In this document: in pieces, positions 24,528-35,597 of the stretch
How positions within the stretch are numbered: position 1 is the first letter of the stretch
Layout of the letters: each line of letters opens with the position of its first letter
Assembly: GCA_000442125.1 (NCBI GenBank)
Contig: KE546966.1
Coordinates: 2,095,471-2,159,470, forward strand
Reading direction: 5' to 3'
Length of the DNA: 64,000 nucleotides
DNA from: Opeltia flavorubescens
Taxonomy: Eukaryota; Ascomycota; Lecanoromycetes; Teloschistales; Teloschistaceae
Program-made: the position numbers and the translations under genes
Notes under the pieces: generated by a model
What the model saw: the letters and a program-made list of their open reading frames with translations, nothing else
Databases searched by the model: none
Told to the model about the DNA's origin: nothing

Positions 24528-26210
24528 ATGCAGGTGACAAGACAAGCTTTCACTGCAGCGCGCCTTGCAGTCCGCCAAAGCAATGCATCTTTGGTAACTG
24601 GATTTCGACCCCAAAGTCGCTCAGTGTATTCGCCTTCATGGACTCAGAAAGCATTGCTCAGTCAGTGTGCGAAATACAACGTGGAAGGCCGTTTCACTGG
24701 TGCTACCAAAGAGCCTCCCCAAGAAAGCAATGACGGCCAGAAATCTGATTTTGACACCGCCATTGCTCAACAGAAAGAGAAGCAGTCTCAAGCACCATGG
24801 CATCGGGAAGGTTCAGATACACCGCCTGTCGCTCGCCAGCGCTCTGCCGGAGCAATGACTAAAGGTATGAAGCAATTCTAATCTCTATGTTCGAGTATTT
24901 GCCACTATACTAATCAACCTCAATTCCAGGCAAACTTCTTACCACGCCCTCCCGCCTCCTCAAACTCATCATCCCTCTCACGACCCTCGACCACAACACA
25001 GACCGCAAGGACGTCGAGCCCCTGGCGCTTCTGGTGCACCCTCAACAACCTCTCTCCTACCTAGAGCGCCTCATTCAATCCGAGCTTCCTACCGTCACCA
25101 CCGCCCGCGGAGAGGAGAAGATTCCAGCCGTGCACTTCCGCGCCGAAGATTCCCCACAAGACGAGATCCTCCCCGGCAAAACAAAGGTCGGCAATGACGA
25201 CAACCCCGAATCCGAAGATGCTGCCGACGCCGCTGACAATGACGCCGACCTCGAAGAATCTAAATTCGACGGCAAAACGGAGAAAACAGGAAAACTCAAC
25301 CGCAAGAAAACCAGCGAGGTGGCCAAGGCGGAAAGAGAAGAACAACAACACCAAACCCTCGGCGAAGGCTCCGTAGAATCCTACAGTGGCCTCGGCCGTG
25401 AAGCCCCCGATTCTCCCTCCAACGGCAAGGAAAAGCCCTTTGTCCGGTGGTCTCCTTCAACTGAAATCGGGGACTTCATCCGCGACGCAGCTAGGGGCAA
25501 GGAATTCGCCATCGAAATCGAAGGCGCGCCCGAGGAAATCCGGATCGGAGTCCCCTCTTTCAATGATCGAACGCATTACCTTCGCCAACGGCTCCGGAAG
25601 ACGAGCGCTAAGATCTTGGACCTCACGGCTGTAAAGCGGGAGTGCGATATTGCTGCTCATAGAGGCGCGCAGAGGGTTGCGATGGGGGGAGCGGGGCTGT
25701 TGGTGGGGTATTGGTACGTGGTGTATCGGTTGACGTTTGAGACGGATTTGGGGTGGGATACGATGGAGCCTGTTACTGTATGTTCTCTTTTCTTGGGTCT
25801 CCCTTCCTCGTTCCTCTCCTTTCCTCAGCTAACGAAGAATCAAAAAACAGTATCTCGTCGGCCTCTCAACCCTCATATGCGGCTACCTCTGGTTCCTCTA
25901 CCACAACCGCGAGGTCTCCTACCGCTCCGCCCTCAACCTCACCATCTCCCGCCGTCAAACAAAACTTTACAATCTTCGCGGCTTTGACCTTGCGCGCTGG
26001 GAATCTCTCATTGAGGAAGGGAACGCTCTGAGGAGGGAGATTAAACAGGTTGCGAGCGAGTATGATGTTGAGTGGGATGAGAGGAGTGATGAGAGGGATG
26101 AGAGGGTTACGGAGGCGTTGAGGAAGGATCGGGAGAGTAAGGAGGGGAAAGGGGGGAAGAAGGGTGGGAAGGGAAAGGGAAAGGATAAGGAGGAGGATGA
26201 TGATGATTGA
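24528..26210 (+). CDS. mcu: Mitochondrial calcium uniporter pore subunit (MCU)
   Basis: Pore-forming subunit of the Ca2+ channel in the inner mitochondrial membrane. Exons 24528-24864, 24930-25777 and 25851-26210; 514 residues. Residues 1-45 are Arg/Ser/Ala-rich with few acids, as in a mitochondrial presequence. An acidic, disordered stretch follows in the middle (PESEDAADAADNDADLEE). The signature is at residues about 365-420: TM1 (MGGAGLLVGYWYVVYRLTFE), the selectivity-filter motif GWDTMEPVTYLVG split by intron 2, and TM2 (STLICGYLWFLYHNREVSY). The C-terminus is a coiled coil then a Lys/Gly/Asp tail. The Asp and Glu of WDxxEP are intact. No MICU-type EF-hand partner is in the window. Like the MFS gene, third codon bases change from C to G toward exon ends. 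Confidence 0.95.
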
Positions 26211-26695
26211 TTAAGGTAGATGTTGTTAGGGAAGAAGGATTTAGAGGGTTCTTTCGCATAGCGTGCGGAGGGTGCATGTGCATCATTGCTTTTTCCGGGC
26301 ATAAGAGCGAGGCGTTTAGAAATTTGGTATGTATAAAACAGGGAGAAGATTTGGTGGGCTTGCGTATATATATCCCTCTTTCTCTGCGTGTCGGTATTCC
26401 CTTAGGAAAGACAACTATATACTTCGTACATACACGAATATCTATGACTATTTCCTCCACGCATCCTAGATAAAGAACTCCAAAAAAGAAACGGTTGATT
26501 AATTAAATCTACGCTACTTGTTTTTCGTATCGTACATTTGCGTCAATTTCCCCAACCATCTCCATAACTCAGCCCAATTACCGTTCGTGAGACAAAAGTG
26601 ATTAAAATAAATGTATTTCCGCTTTTGTGTAATTCCAAAAACCCGACTGAAACAAAAAGAAGAAAAATAGACCTTCCACCCCCATCCCTCATCAA
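26211..26695. other. Intergenic region between convergent genes
   Basis: 3' flanks of MCU (plus) and of the 813-residue membrane protein (minus). AT-rich near 26460-26680. No gene is seen. Confidence 0.55.
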
Positions 26696-29137
26696 TCACA
26701 CACCAGCAACACCCTCCCTCACAGTCCCCAACCCACTTTCAATCCGTCGATAACTCCTCCTCTTCCCCCTTCCCATGCTGAATTTCCTCCCCAGCGGTGC
26801 TCTGGTGGGGATCCTGTGGGCGGGTTGTTCTTGTCCTTTGTTCATTCCTATCCCAGAAGGTCCTGGGGGACCAGCAAGCCCTGACGGGCCTGTTGATGGC
26901 GGGCCCCCTGGTGATGATGGAGGGGCCCCTGGAGGAGGGAAGATTGGAAACGGGGAGGAGAGCGGGGAGGCTAGGGGTGGTGGGGAGGGAGGCTGGTTAA
27001 ACGATATTATGGAGTTAGAAGTGCGAGGAGAGGAATGGTTATAAACAGGCGAGGGGCTGTAAGGGGACGGAGAAGGTGAGGGGTGCATATATACAGGAGA
27101 CGGAGTGTAAGGGGAAGAAGTATAAGGCGACTGCTGACTATAATGAACAAGTGGTGGTGGTGTATGCGGCGAAAGCACAGACGAATAAGCCGTCGATGGC
27201 GAGGAAAGCGGGTGATAAGGTGGCAATCTTATCCCACCGCTTGACGGGGACGAGAAATTGAAGTTGCTGCCACTAGCAGGGGACGAAGCGGTCGAAGTCG
27301 GTGTCTTCGGAAACCGAGATATCGAGTTCGTAGAAGGCGAGACTGGGAAACGCCCGTTTCTCCTTGGGGTAGCGGGGAGTGGTCTCTGCGGCGGGAGAGG
27401 GAGGGAGAATGGTTTATTATTATTATTCGCGGTGGCACCTTCATCGCTATTGGCAGAAACGTTCCTCGTCTGACGGGCCGGAATAGGGAGGAGAGGGTAC
27501 GCAAGACCATCGGTGAAATGGTACTGCTTTCCTAGGTTGATGCCAGTAAGCAATTCCCTTGGTACCTGTGTCGTAAGTTCTATCCCTGCGTTCGGGTCTT
27601 CTTCTTCGTCTTTCTGCTTCCCTTTGCCTTTGCCCTCATCCTCTCTGTCGATTTCTTCGACTTCGTCCTGCGCCCAGGAATTGCGTATTTCTTCACCGCT
27701 TGGATGACGGAGGAGTTCTTCCTCTTCTCGCGTCGGTGCTTCGGTTTCTGATCCCCCCCAACCCCAGCGGTCTAGGTTTGAACTTGGTTGTTGGGGTTTG
27801 GCTTCGGTGTGTGAGCGGTCTGCCCACCATGATCCGACTTTTTCCGGGAGACGGGTGATAGGGAGAGATGAAGGAGAAAAGGGATCTGGTTTGTTAGGGG
27901 TAAGAGAGTGATAAGAGCCTCGTGAGGAACCTTCACCATGAGGATTATAGGCTGTCGAAGTAAAGTTGAAAGGTTTTGAGGAAGTAGGGTTAACATTGGG
28001 TCCAGGTACGTCGGAGTTGGCAGAAGTATGGAAAGAGCTGAATATGGGATGATATCCCGAATGATCGTCTTTGCCTCGTTTTCCTTCATCGTCGTCCATA
28101 TTATCCCCTTCCTCTTGGCCTTCCCCAGTCTTCGGAAGAAACATGTCAGTCTCGCCTTCGGTTTTACTGGCCCTTCCCGGAATCTTTCGGCCAGCGGTAG
28201 CAGTCGACTCCTCGATGTTTTTATCCTTCCCATCGGCATAGTCCTGGTTCGATAGTTTCATCTCCCGTTTTATGCCCCACACCATCCATATACATCCCAG
28301 TACTAGACCTCCTTGTACGAAGACATAAATGACCCAAGGTATCAGCCATCGTTCATCTTCTTTCCCTTCACCGAGGCCTCCTTTTCCACCTACCTTGCTG
28401 AAAACACGGACGTGGGCATAAGAGTGTGCGGCAGCTATAGCAAAGCCTTCAAAAACGTACATCATAATGATGAGCACAAGAAGAACGGTAGAAGCAATGA
28501 ACCGTCTTCTCAAACGGTGATGCTGAAGGGAATTGGGAGTGGCTAGCTGGTCAGTGACGGATGATATATTAGAATCTCCAGGAGGAAGTCTTGTGTAGGC
28601 TTTCCTGCGAGGCGTTGAAGGAAGCTTCAGGGGTTCACGAAACATTAGGCTTTTGGGGCTATTGAATGCAGAAGGAAGATTTTCAATGGCATTTAGATTG
28701 GTTCCATCTTTCTTCTGAAGGGCATTCGATGGGACAAGCGCTGCGTTACTCTCGGACAGTTTACTTGATACTCCGTAGTCCTTTGCTGACGGACTTTGGG
28801 ATGTCCTTGGACTGGCATAATCTTGCTCGCTAATGCCATTCTGAGATGGAGCTGTAGGGCTTTGGTGGGAGACCGGAAGTGTCTGAGAGCTTGTTTCGGA
28901 GACTGAGTGGGTTTGAGAAGGTGGTGTGGAAGTATTTTTGTCGTTGGCGAGGGAAGAACCAGAATCCTTGTTTGCAAGACGTCGACTTTGAAGCGGATAT
29001 CGAGAAAGTAATCGTGACAGAGCTCCGGGAAAATAACGCAAAATTATGAGGAGAATGATTAGGGGTATAGGAAGGAAAGCTGTCAGGACCCAGGAAATAA
29101 TAATAGCAATGAGAGAAATATCCGCAGAAAAAGCCAT
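26696..29137 (-). CDS. Fungal membrane protein with long Pro/Ser-rich cytosolic tail
   Basis: A single-exon gene for 813 residues, start ATG 29137. Residues about 7-35 form a strong hydrophobic helix (ISLIAIIISWVLTAFLPIPL), residues about 213-240 another (FIASTVLLVLIIMMYVFEGF) and about 265-290 a third (WLIPWVIYVFVQGGLVLGCI). The linker from 45 to 210 is Ser/Pro/Gln-rich. Residues 300-813 are disordered: Pro, Ser and Gly-rich with a repeated YSPSP/YTPSPVY pattern near 680-720 and a basic C-terminus (GRKFSMGRGKRRSYRRIE). No enzyme motif is seen. It could be a plasma-membrane scaffold, but the function is unknown. Confidence 0.8.
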   Translation of the reverse strand: MAFSADISLIAIIISWVLTAFLPIPLIILLIILRYFPGALSRLLSRYPLQSRRLANKDSGSSLANDKNTSTPPSQTHSVSETSSQTLPVSHQSPTAPSQNGISEQDYASPRTSQSPSAKDYGVSSKLSESNAALVPSNALQKKDGTNLNAIENLPSAFNSPKSLMFREPLKLPSTPRRKAYTRLPPGDSNISSVTDQLATPNSLQHHRLRRRFIASTVLLVLIIMMYVFEGFAIAAAHSYAHVRVFSKVGGKGGLGEGKEDERWLIPWVIYVFVQGGLVLGCIWMVWGIKREMKLSNQDYADGKDKNIEESTATAGRKIPGRASKTEGETDMFLPKTGEGQEEGDNMDDDEGKRGKDDHSGYHPIFSSFHTSANSDVPGPNVNPTSSKPFNFTSTAYNPHGEGSSRGSYHSLTPNKPDPFSPSSLPITRLPEKVGSWWADRSHTEAKPQQPSSNLDRWGWGGSETEAPTREEEELLRHPSGEEIRNSWAQDEVEEIDREDEGKGKGKQKDEEEDPNAGIELTTQVPRELLTGINLGKQYHFTDGLAYPLLPIPARQTRNVSANSDEGATANNNNKPFSLPLPPQRPLPATPRRNGRFPVSPSTNSISRFPKTPTSTASSPASGSNFNFSSPSSGGIRLPPYHPLSSPSTAYSSVLSPHTPPPLVHYSQQSPYTSSPYTPSPVYMHPSPSPSPYSPSPVYNHSSPRTSNSIISFNQPPSPPPLASPLSSPFPIFPPPGAPPSSPGGPPSTGPSGLAGPPGPSGIGMNKGQEQPAHRIPTRAPLGRKFSMGRGKRRSYRRIESGLGTVREGVAGV

Positions 29138-29991
29138 GTTATTGGAAAAGTCGTCAATGCTGTCGCCAAGGAGGAAAATGGACTAAACAAGGAAGAACAG
29201 TAGAAATTATTTGTGATGGTTTACGACCAGCTCAGCTGCCTCAATTATAGAGATTTGACAGGAAATGGGGGTGACAGCTAGTTGAGCAAACACGTCAAGG
29301 CCCAGCCCCAAAGGCTTGTAACATGATACACGGTAAGGATGAGCGGTTTACGTCGTCAACCATCTCGTCGAACCTGGATCCTTGGGACATCTATAAGGCT
29401 GCTATCTGATAAGTAAAGACTCAAGTGACACGAAGTCACATTGAATTCACGAATCAGATGAGCAGTAGCCCAAATGCGAGAATTATCTTGATCCTGGTAA
29501 AATGTTCTGACTCACGGACTCGAAAATTTGAATTTACTCAGACGAGCTCAACCTATGATATTTTGGCAGTTGAATCTATAATGACAGAAAGAGTAAAGTC
29601 GAAAGCCAGTCCCATAGAATGATATCTGTCACTGTCAATTAGTCAGATTCGAGGAAGTTTGGCGTTTGATGGCAACGATCAATCCAAAGAACGCAAGGAA
29701 ACCTGCTCAAAGCAGGGCCAGCCGGTTGATGCCAGTAGCTTGACAGAATGACTCCTGTTCTCAACGTGCGCAAAACAATATCGCTCCATCAGGCAAAGTT
29801 CGAGAGTCAAGCGTAGGGCCTTGCAATATTGACAGCTATATATTGAAGAGATGTTCTCTGAATGAATGATTCTTCATCTTCTCTCATCACTTACTTCCAT
29901 CGTTAACATCGAATTCAAGCTTACTTTCATCAGCAGTATATACCAAACACATTTATCAACAATATTCACTCACATCACAAATATCATCATC
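29138..29991. other. Divergent intergenic region
   Basis: Promoters of the membrane protein (minus) and of the small orphan (plus). AT-rich. The stretch 29880-29990 is CT/CA-rich and looks like the orphan's leader. Confidence 0.5.
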
Positions 29992-30045
29992 GTAAGTTGA
30001 ACAACACTTTCACGTGATTTGTGCTTGACTGACTCATCAAATCAG
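29992..30045 (+). other. Probable 5'UTR intron of the small orphan gene
   Basis: 54 nt with a strong GTAAGT donor at 29992, branch-like CTTGACTGAC and a CAG acceptor ending at 30045, 28 nt before the ATG at 30073. Its presence suggests the downstream ORF is transcribed. Confidence 0.6.
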
Positions 30046-30072
30046 ACTTCATCAAATCGATACATCGACTCA

Positions 30073-30540
30073 ATGGCTGCCAACACCATCTCTCTTCGGT
30101 TCACCAACCCAACGGGCTTGCGCCACGAAGTCCGCGACCTCTTGCCAGCCAATACAACGGCCGAGACCATCGTTCGGGAGCTCATACTCATCCGAGTTGC
30201 CCTGGATGACCCCGCCATCATCGACTGCATCGAAACAGCCATCAGTGATGAAATGGAGCAGCATTACGAGTACCTTGCCAACCTCCGCCGGTTGTACGAG
30301 ATTGCCCTGCCAATTGTCATCAGCAAGGCATACTACTACCAGGGTGCAATGCACCAAGATGTGCATGACAGCCTGCAGCACCTGATGTCCGAAGTAGACT
30401 GGTGCCGCGTCACCAGCATTGGTGACAAGAGACAGGTCCTCATCGACCTCAAACGCCAATGGAGATGGCTGGGCTGCCCTACCGCGCCCTATGAGCCTTT
30501 GTACGAATGTCTGTTGAACAAGCCTCTACGAAATGAGTAG
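30073..30540 (+). CDS. Small orphan protein (155 residues)
   Basis: Single coding exon from ATG 30073 to TAG. The protein is soluble-looking and mostly helical (TTAETIVRELILIRVALDDP, EQHYEYLANLRRLYEIALPI, SLQHLMSEVDWCRV). No signal peptide, transmembrane segment or known motif is seen. The reading has strong codon bias unlike the flanks and a 5'UTR intron precedes it, so I take it as a real gene. It lies downstream of a divergent promoter and is followed by a GT-rich 3' flank. No function can be proposed. Confidence 0.65.
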   Translation: MAANTISLRFTNPTGLRHEVRDLLPANTTAETIVRELILIRVALDDPAIIDCIETAISDEMEQHYEYLANLRRLYEIALPIVISKAYYYQGAMHQDVHDSLQHLMSEVDWCRVTSIGDKRQVLIDLKRQWRWLGCPTAPYEPLYECLLNKPLRNE

Positions 30541-30755
30541 CCCGGGCCGGCATTTTGGATGATTTTGAGTTTCTTTTGGGTGTTCTGGGTCTTTGTTTGG
30601 GTATTGTTTGGGTCCTGTTTTGAGTCTTTTTTGTATGCTATCTTGGGTTTGATTTGGCGTTTGCATTTGGTTGGGTTGTGCCTTGGGAATTGTTTGGTGA
30701 TTGGTGCTGGGTCTTTCCTGTAGTTATAAATGTATTTTCCTTAGTATGAGCCTCT

Positions 30756-32822
30756 TCATTCCAATGTGGCAATGCTTGAATCACCATCATCAAGAAAGAG
30801 CATCAGCTCATCGCCCTCGTCTCCAGCATCGCCATCAAGGCCTGGACACATGAAACCCTCCTCACGAATGACACGCAAACACCACAGCAGTCGATGGACA
30901 TCTGCTTCTGGGTAGCTGTACAGAGATTGTGGGTTCTTTGCAGTAGCAGCCTCAATGACTCCATTACAAGACGTGACAAGTGATTCTTCGTCTTCACTGG
31001 CTGTGGCCTCGGCCCACTGTCTACTCGTGCCAGAATCATCGCGGTACGTCTCATGAATGAAAGCCAGCCAGCGTGCAATGCTGTCGGGAAGCAGAAGTCC
31101 AGAATACCGTTGGCATTGCGATTTCAAACTCGATGATGTCCACAAAAATAGGCCGTAAAGCCAGATGGTAAAAGAGGCTTCCACCGCATTCCGCTGCCTG
31201 ATCTTCTCTGGGCTGCGTGTACCTATTCCAGCATGCAGTGCGGCCCGGAAGTCTTGCAAGAACTCTTTTGGGCCTGCCTTCAGAATATGCTCGAGGCGCA
31301 TGATGCGTTTCTCGCGAGGCGACAATGGGTCTAGTCCAACAAGTTGTCGAAGGTTCGTAATGATTGATTGGATGACAGCGCGCAGGATAAGGAGCTGGCC
31401 GCGTCGGTATCGGGCGGCATGGAACTGACGCTCGTTCTCCGGCCATGCTGGAAGTCCAGAATTGGCAATGACAATATCAGTCTGTTGTTTTTGCAGCATC
31501 ATTGTTATTGCACACATGGTATGGAGTTTGCTTCTTGATAACGATGTGGTTGAAAAGTCAATGTCGTCGGTGAAAGATCCGTTGAACCGTTCGCGTGCGT
31601 TGGAGAAGGCCATGGAAGCTTGCTCGAGAAACTTTGGAGAAAACATGTATGTAGGCGGGCTCGAGCTTGGCTTTGAGTGTCCTTGAACAACGTGCAAAAG
31701 GCGAACCCAACCCACACCCACAGGGAGGGCATTCGTGCTGGTATCCTCGCTTGTCGTTCGATTTGAGCAGTCATTCGCCTGTGAAAGCAGATCAACTGCA
31801 GCAGCTGACTCTTTCTGATGAAGGACGACTTTGATTCTAGCTACGGCGACGGATCCGAATGCCAGATTGCAGTGATCAGAGGGGTTCTTGAACAAGCTGA
31901 AGCCGTAGCCCATGACGACTGTAGATGACCATTAGCTGTGAGTGCCCTCGAAGCTATCGAAACGAAAGATCTCACGCTCTTCATTACTTTTGGGGGCGTA
32001 ATTGTTGAAGATTTCGGCACCGCTAGACAGTTCCCTGTCAGGTCTGATACAGCAAGCCTCTTCTGTCCATTGCCAAGTGACTCTGGCGGTGGGACTATGA
32101 TTCAGCAAGTCCAAACCCGGAAGAAGAACGGATGTTGCGCCGAGGCTGTTGATATCTGTGAGTCGAGGGTTCAATCGAAGGGCGCTGCCTGGAAAGCTCC
32201 TCGACGTTATGACAGTTGCAGCCCATTTATAAAGTTCCCTGAATCTTTAGCCCGAGCCAGAAGCTGTAGTTGAAAGGGTCACAGACCAAGAGTAACGGTT
32301 CCTAGCGTCTGGAGGAAGTGCTTCAAGGGCTTTTGCGTGTTCGTCGCGCCATAAATCTTCGATCCTGCGAGTACTATTCTCAAGGCTGGTCCCATGGATC
32401 CATCTGACATCATCTGCACTGTAATAGAGCGGTGTGTCGAAAGGATACTTCAGTGATGGGTCAGGCAAAATAGCAAGGTAGGGCCACCAGAAAGATTCTG
32501 TCTTGAGGTGCCACTGCTCGATAAGGAACATACGAAAGAGATTTAGACCAGATATGGCAGTCACACCTTCACGCGTAGAAGAAAGGAAACAATCAACAAA
32601 TGGGCTGTTTCCTTCTCTCGCGTTGACATCGGATAAGGTAAGTGCGTGTGGACATGTGACAATGCACGAACCCGGATCCAAAGTTTGGCCTCTTGCAACG
32701 CGCAAGCTGATATTATGCTCCGCAATTTGAAGAAGCTCGACATATTCTCCGAACTTACCTCCACCATTCAGGAACCATTGTTTGAACAGCTCGATTTTCT
32801 CGACCATCTTTACGTCATTCAT
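30756..32822 (-). CDS. SET-domain protein methyltransferase (RuBisCO LSMT/SETD3-6 type)
   Basis: A 653-residue lysine (or histidine) methyltransferase-like protein. Exons: 32287-32822, 31976-32238 and 30756-31918; introns 48 and 57 nt. The split SET domain shows SWELYKWAATVITSRSF and, after it, NSLGATSVLLPGLDLLNHSP and the catalytic-site IFNNYAPKSNEE joined to LVMGYGF, matching the NH and NYGPKSNEE cores of the RLSMT group. The N-terminal part (FKQWFLNGGGKFGEYVEL, LRVARGQTLDPGSCIVTCPH) is the usual lead into this SET domain. The C-terminal half is a helical substrate-binding-like region. It is head-to-head with the P450 gene, 348 bp apart. Substrate unknown; members methylate ribosomal proteins, elongation factors or actin. 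Confidence 0.9.
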
Positions 32823-33170
32823 AATACTATCATTCCCAAGACCCCACGCAATGGACAGCAGATGGCACAGTGTCTCTCTTGCGTATCAAGACCTTCCCTT
32901 TCCATGATCCATGAGATGTTTACCCTTTGAATTCACGGCAACATGAAGCTTGAATAATCTACAAAGAGTCAGTCCATACACCGTCGTGCCACTAGTGGAA
33001 CAGCTAAACGATAAGCGCAGCGTCGACGACAACGACGTGGGGAGAGGGGTGCTTCGGAAAGGTCGGTCCGCACTCGCAGTCATATCCCCTTGTTGATTAT
33101 CATTTTATATCACTCTCGTGAAGAAAATCCTTTGGTAAAGTACAGATTTCTAATTATCTTATTTGCCGAA
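32823..33170. promoter_or_regulatory. 348-bp shared region between the SET and P450 genes
   Basis: The two genes are transcribed away from each other, so both promoters must lie here. The side near the P450 start (33100-33160) is AT-rich. No defined operator is recognised. Confidence 0.5.
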
Positions 33171-34892
33171 ATGATCACCATTCTAGTTGTGGCAGCAATT
33201 GGCTTCAGCATATACAAATACATAATTTATCCTACATTCTTCTCTCCTCTATCAAAGATTCCTGCTGCTCATTTCACTGCGTCCTGGTCACCATTATGGA
33301 TTCTATGGATCCGTTTTTCTCGAACAGAGGTCCAAACAATACACAGAGCACATGTCAAATTTGGACCTATCGTGCGTTTGGGCCCAAATGAAGTCAGCGT
33401 CAACTGTGTGGACGGCGGACTCCGTACCGTTTATGCTGGCGGATTTGAGAAGTGGGCTTTCTATGATCAATTTGATAATTATGGGTAAGTATCCAATCAT
33501 GTACTGTGATCAATCCTGATGGTGAAAAGTGTTCCCTGTATGTTCTCCACCAGGGATAGCAAACCTCATTCAGTCAGAAAACGAATGATGTCAAATGTCT
33601 ACTCCAAATCATATTTGCAGTCTTCGAAAGACGCCCATGCTATCACCCGTACCATTCTCTTTAACCGTTTGCTTCCTGCACTCGAGAGTAGTGCAGCAGA
33701 GGGTTCAGCTCTCGACATTCATGAGCTCAACTATGCAATGACGATGGATTTCGTTAGTTCATATGCTTTTGGTCTTGGTAATGGCTCGAACTTCATTCAA
33801 GACGTTGATATGCGGAGGGAATATTTGAGCTGGCACTTCAAAAGAAGCGAACACAGCTTCTGGTTCTCGGAAATTCCCAACGTGACTCGTGTGATCCAGA
33901 ACATGGGCATCCGCCTGGTTCCGAAGTGGGTCGACGGGGCAAATGATAAGCTCCAGGCCTGGTTGCTTCATCATTGTAGGCTTGCTGAAAAGTCATTATG
34001 CGCAATCGAAGGAACAGCGGAGAAAGAGAATAGTTCGCGACCAGTCGTGTACGGTCAGCTTTCAGAGGCGCTCGAGAAATCTGCCGTAAAGGCGGAAATG
34101 GAGGGAAGCGAGAAGCCTCAAACGACAGAGAATAAGGAGATCCATATGGCGTCCGAAATGCTCGATCATGTAATAGCTGGTATGGACACAAGCGCAATAA
34201 CGCTGACCTACCTTTTCTGGGAACTTTCCAAGAACACTGAGATTCAGAAATCACTCCGGACCGAGTTACGCCAGATGGAGCCTCCCTTGACGATAGAAAA
34301 TTCTTCAACGATGCCCTCGCCCCGTGACATTGACTCTTTACCAGTCCTCCACTCGGTAATCATGGAGACACTTCGAAGACATACCGCTATCCCAGGGCCA
34401 CAACCACGAGTCACTCCGCTTACACCAACATCGCTGGCGGGATCACCTCCGCTGCCCGGAGGAATAAGAGTGAGCGCTCAAGCATACTCTTTGCACAGAA
34501 ATGAGAAAGCCTTCCCCGATCCCGAGGCTTGGAAGCCTGAACGTTGGCGTTCGACGAGCCAGGAGAGCAAAGACGAGATGATGCGTTGGTTTTGGGCATT
34601 CGGCAGCGGAGGCAGGATGTGTATTGGAAGCAACTTCGCGATGCAAGGTAAGAGTTAACTTTCCTTTCTTGAACTCCCTATGACCGTTGCATATGATAAA
34701 GTCATGTTTGCTGACTTGATCGTAGAGCTCAAATACGTGACTGCCGCCATCTACTCCAATTTCTCAACCAGCATTGTTGATGATACTGGAATTGAACAAG
34801 TTGATGGTTACACTACTGGGCCAGCGGGAAATCAGCTAAAACTTCGAATCACTCGATTGCAACCAGCGGATTCTGAGGAAGGAGAGAGGTGA
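33171..34892 (+). CDS. Cytochrome P450 monooxygenase
   Basis: A 532-residue membrane-anchored P450. Exons 33171-33484, 33530-34647 and 34726-34892. N-terminal anchor MITILVVAAIGFSIYKYIIY, then FGPIVRLGPNEVSV. I-helix DHVIAGMDTSAITLTYLFWE carries the AG-x-DT oxygen-activation motif. K-helix ETLRR has the ExxR pair, PERW follows, and the haem loop WAFGSGGRMCIGSNFA provides the axial Cys. The linker 195-225 is charged and longer than usual. All essential motifs are intact. The class looks like fungal secondary-metabolism P450s of the CYP52/CYP65-like broad group, but I cannot assign a family. No polyketide or peptide synthase is nearby. Confidence 0.93.
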
Positions 34893-35597
34893 AATGAAAT
34901 CTCCAGACCCTTGGAGATGAAAAGGCCAATGATCAACGCCAAGACGAAAACTAGTGGTATGATTGGATAGACGTGGCGTAAGAGGGTCGCGTTGTAAGCG
35001 AACTACACCACCCACAACACAATACTTGACTTTTGCATCAACCTCTTTGGCTTTCCTTGCGAGCAGTAGTAAATCCTCCTTTGGTTGCACCATGTCGTGA
35101 TATTGAGTCTAAGGTTGGTTTCCAGGCGTGTCGCGTAGCTGCCTTGACGTTCCTCTCCTTGTCTACTTATGACTTCAGACTTGTGAAGTTGATCTTTTCA
35201 TATCAGACGCTAAACGTTCAATCCCCGATGACCGATTACCCCGTCATAGCAGCTTTTCGGTTCCCGTCCACAATGTAAATCCAACTCTGCCGTAAGCTCG
35301 GAGGGTCTCCGCTGCAATGATGCTCCATCTCTTCTTGCGATCTTGTAGGGATTTCGGACCGGCTCGCTGTGGAGCGGGAAGTCCGACAACGTCAGCTGTT
35401 GGAGCCTTCCGACGGCAGCTCTTGGAGCCTGCAGTCCGGGGATGAAGGTGCATCTCGGGTTTCATGTTCAGATTTTCTTGTGTCACATGTTCTATATACA
35501 CACTACCCATCCACCAAACTCTCCAAACTCTCCGTTTCCTGAATGCTTCTGCTCTCTTTTCCCCTCCAACCCGAGTTCACCCACCGCCCGCAAAACC
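34893..35597. other. Intergenic region
   Basis: 3' flank of the P450 gene and promoter of the beta-propeller gene. No further gene is seen. Confidence 0.55.
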
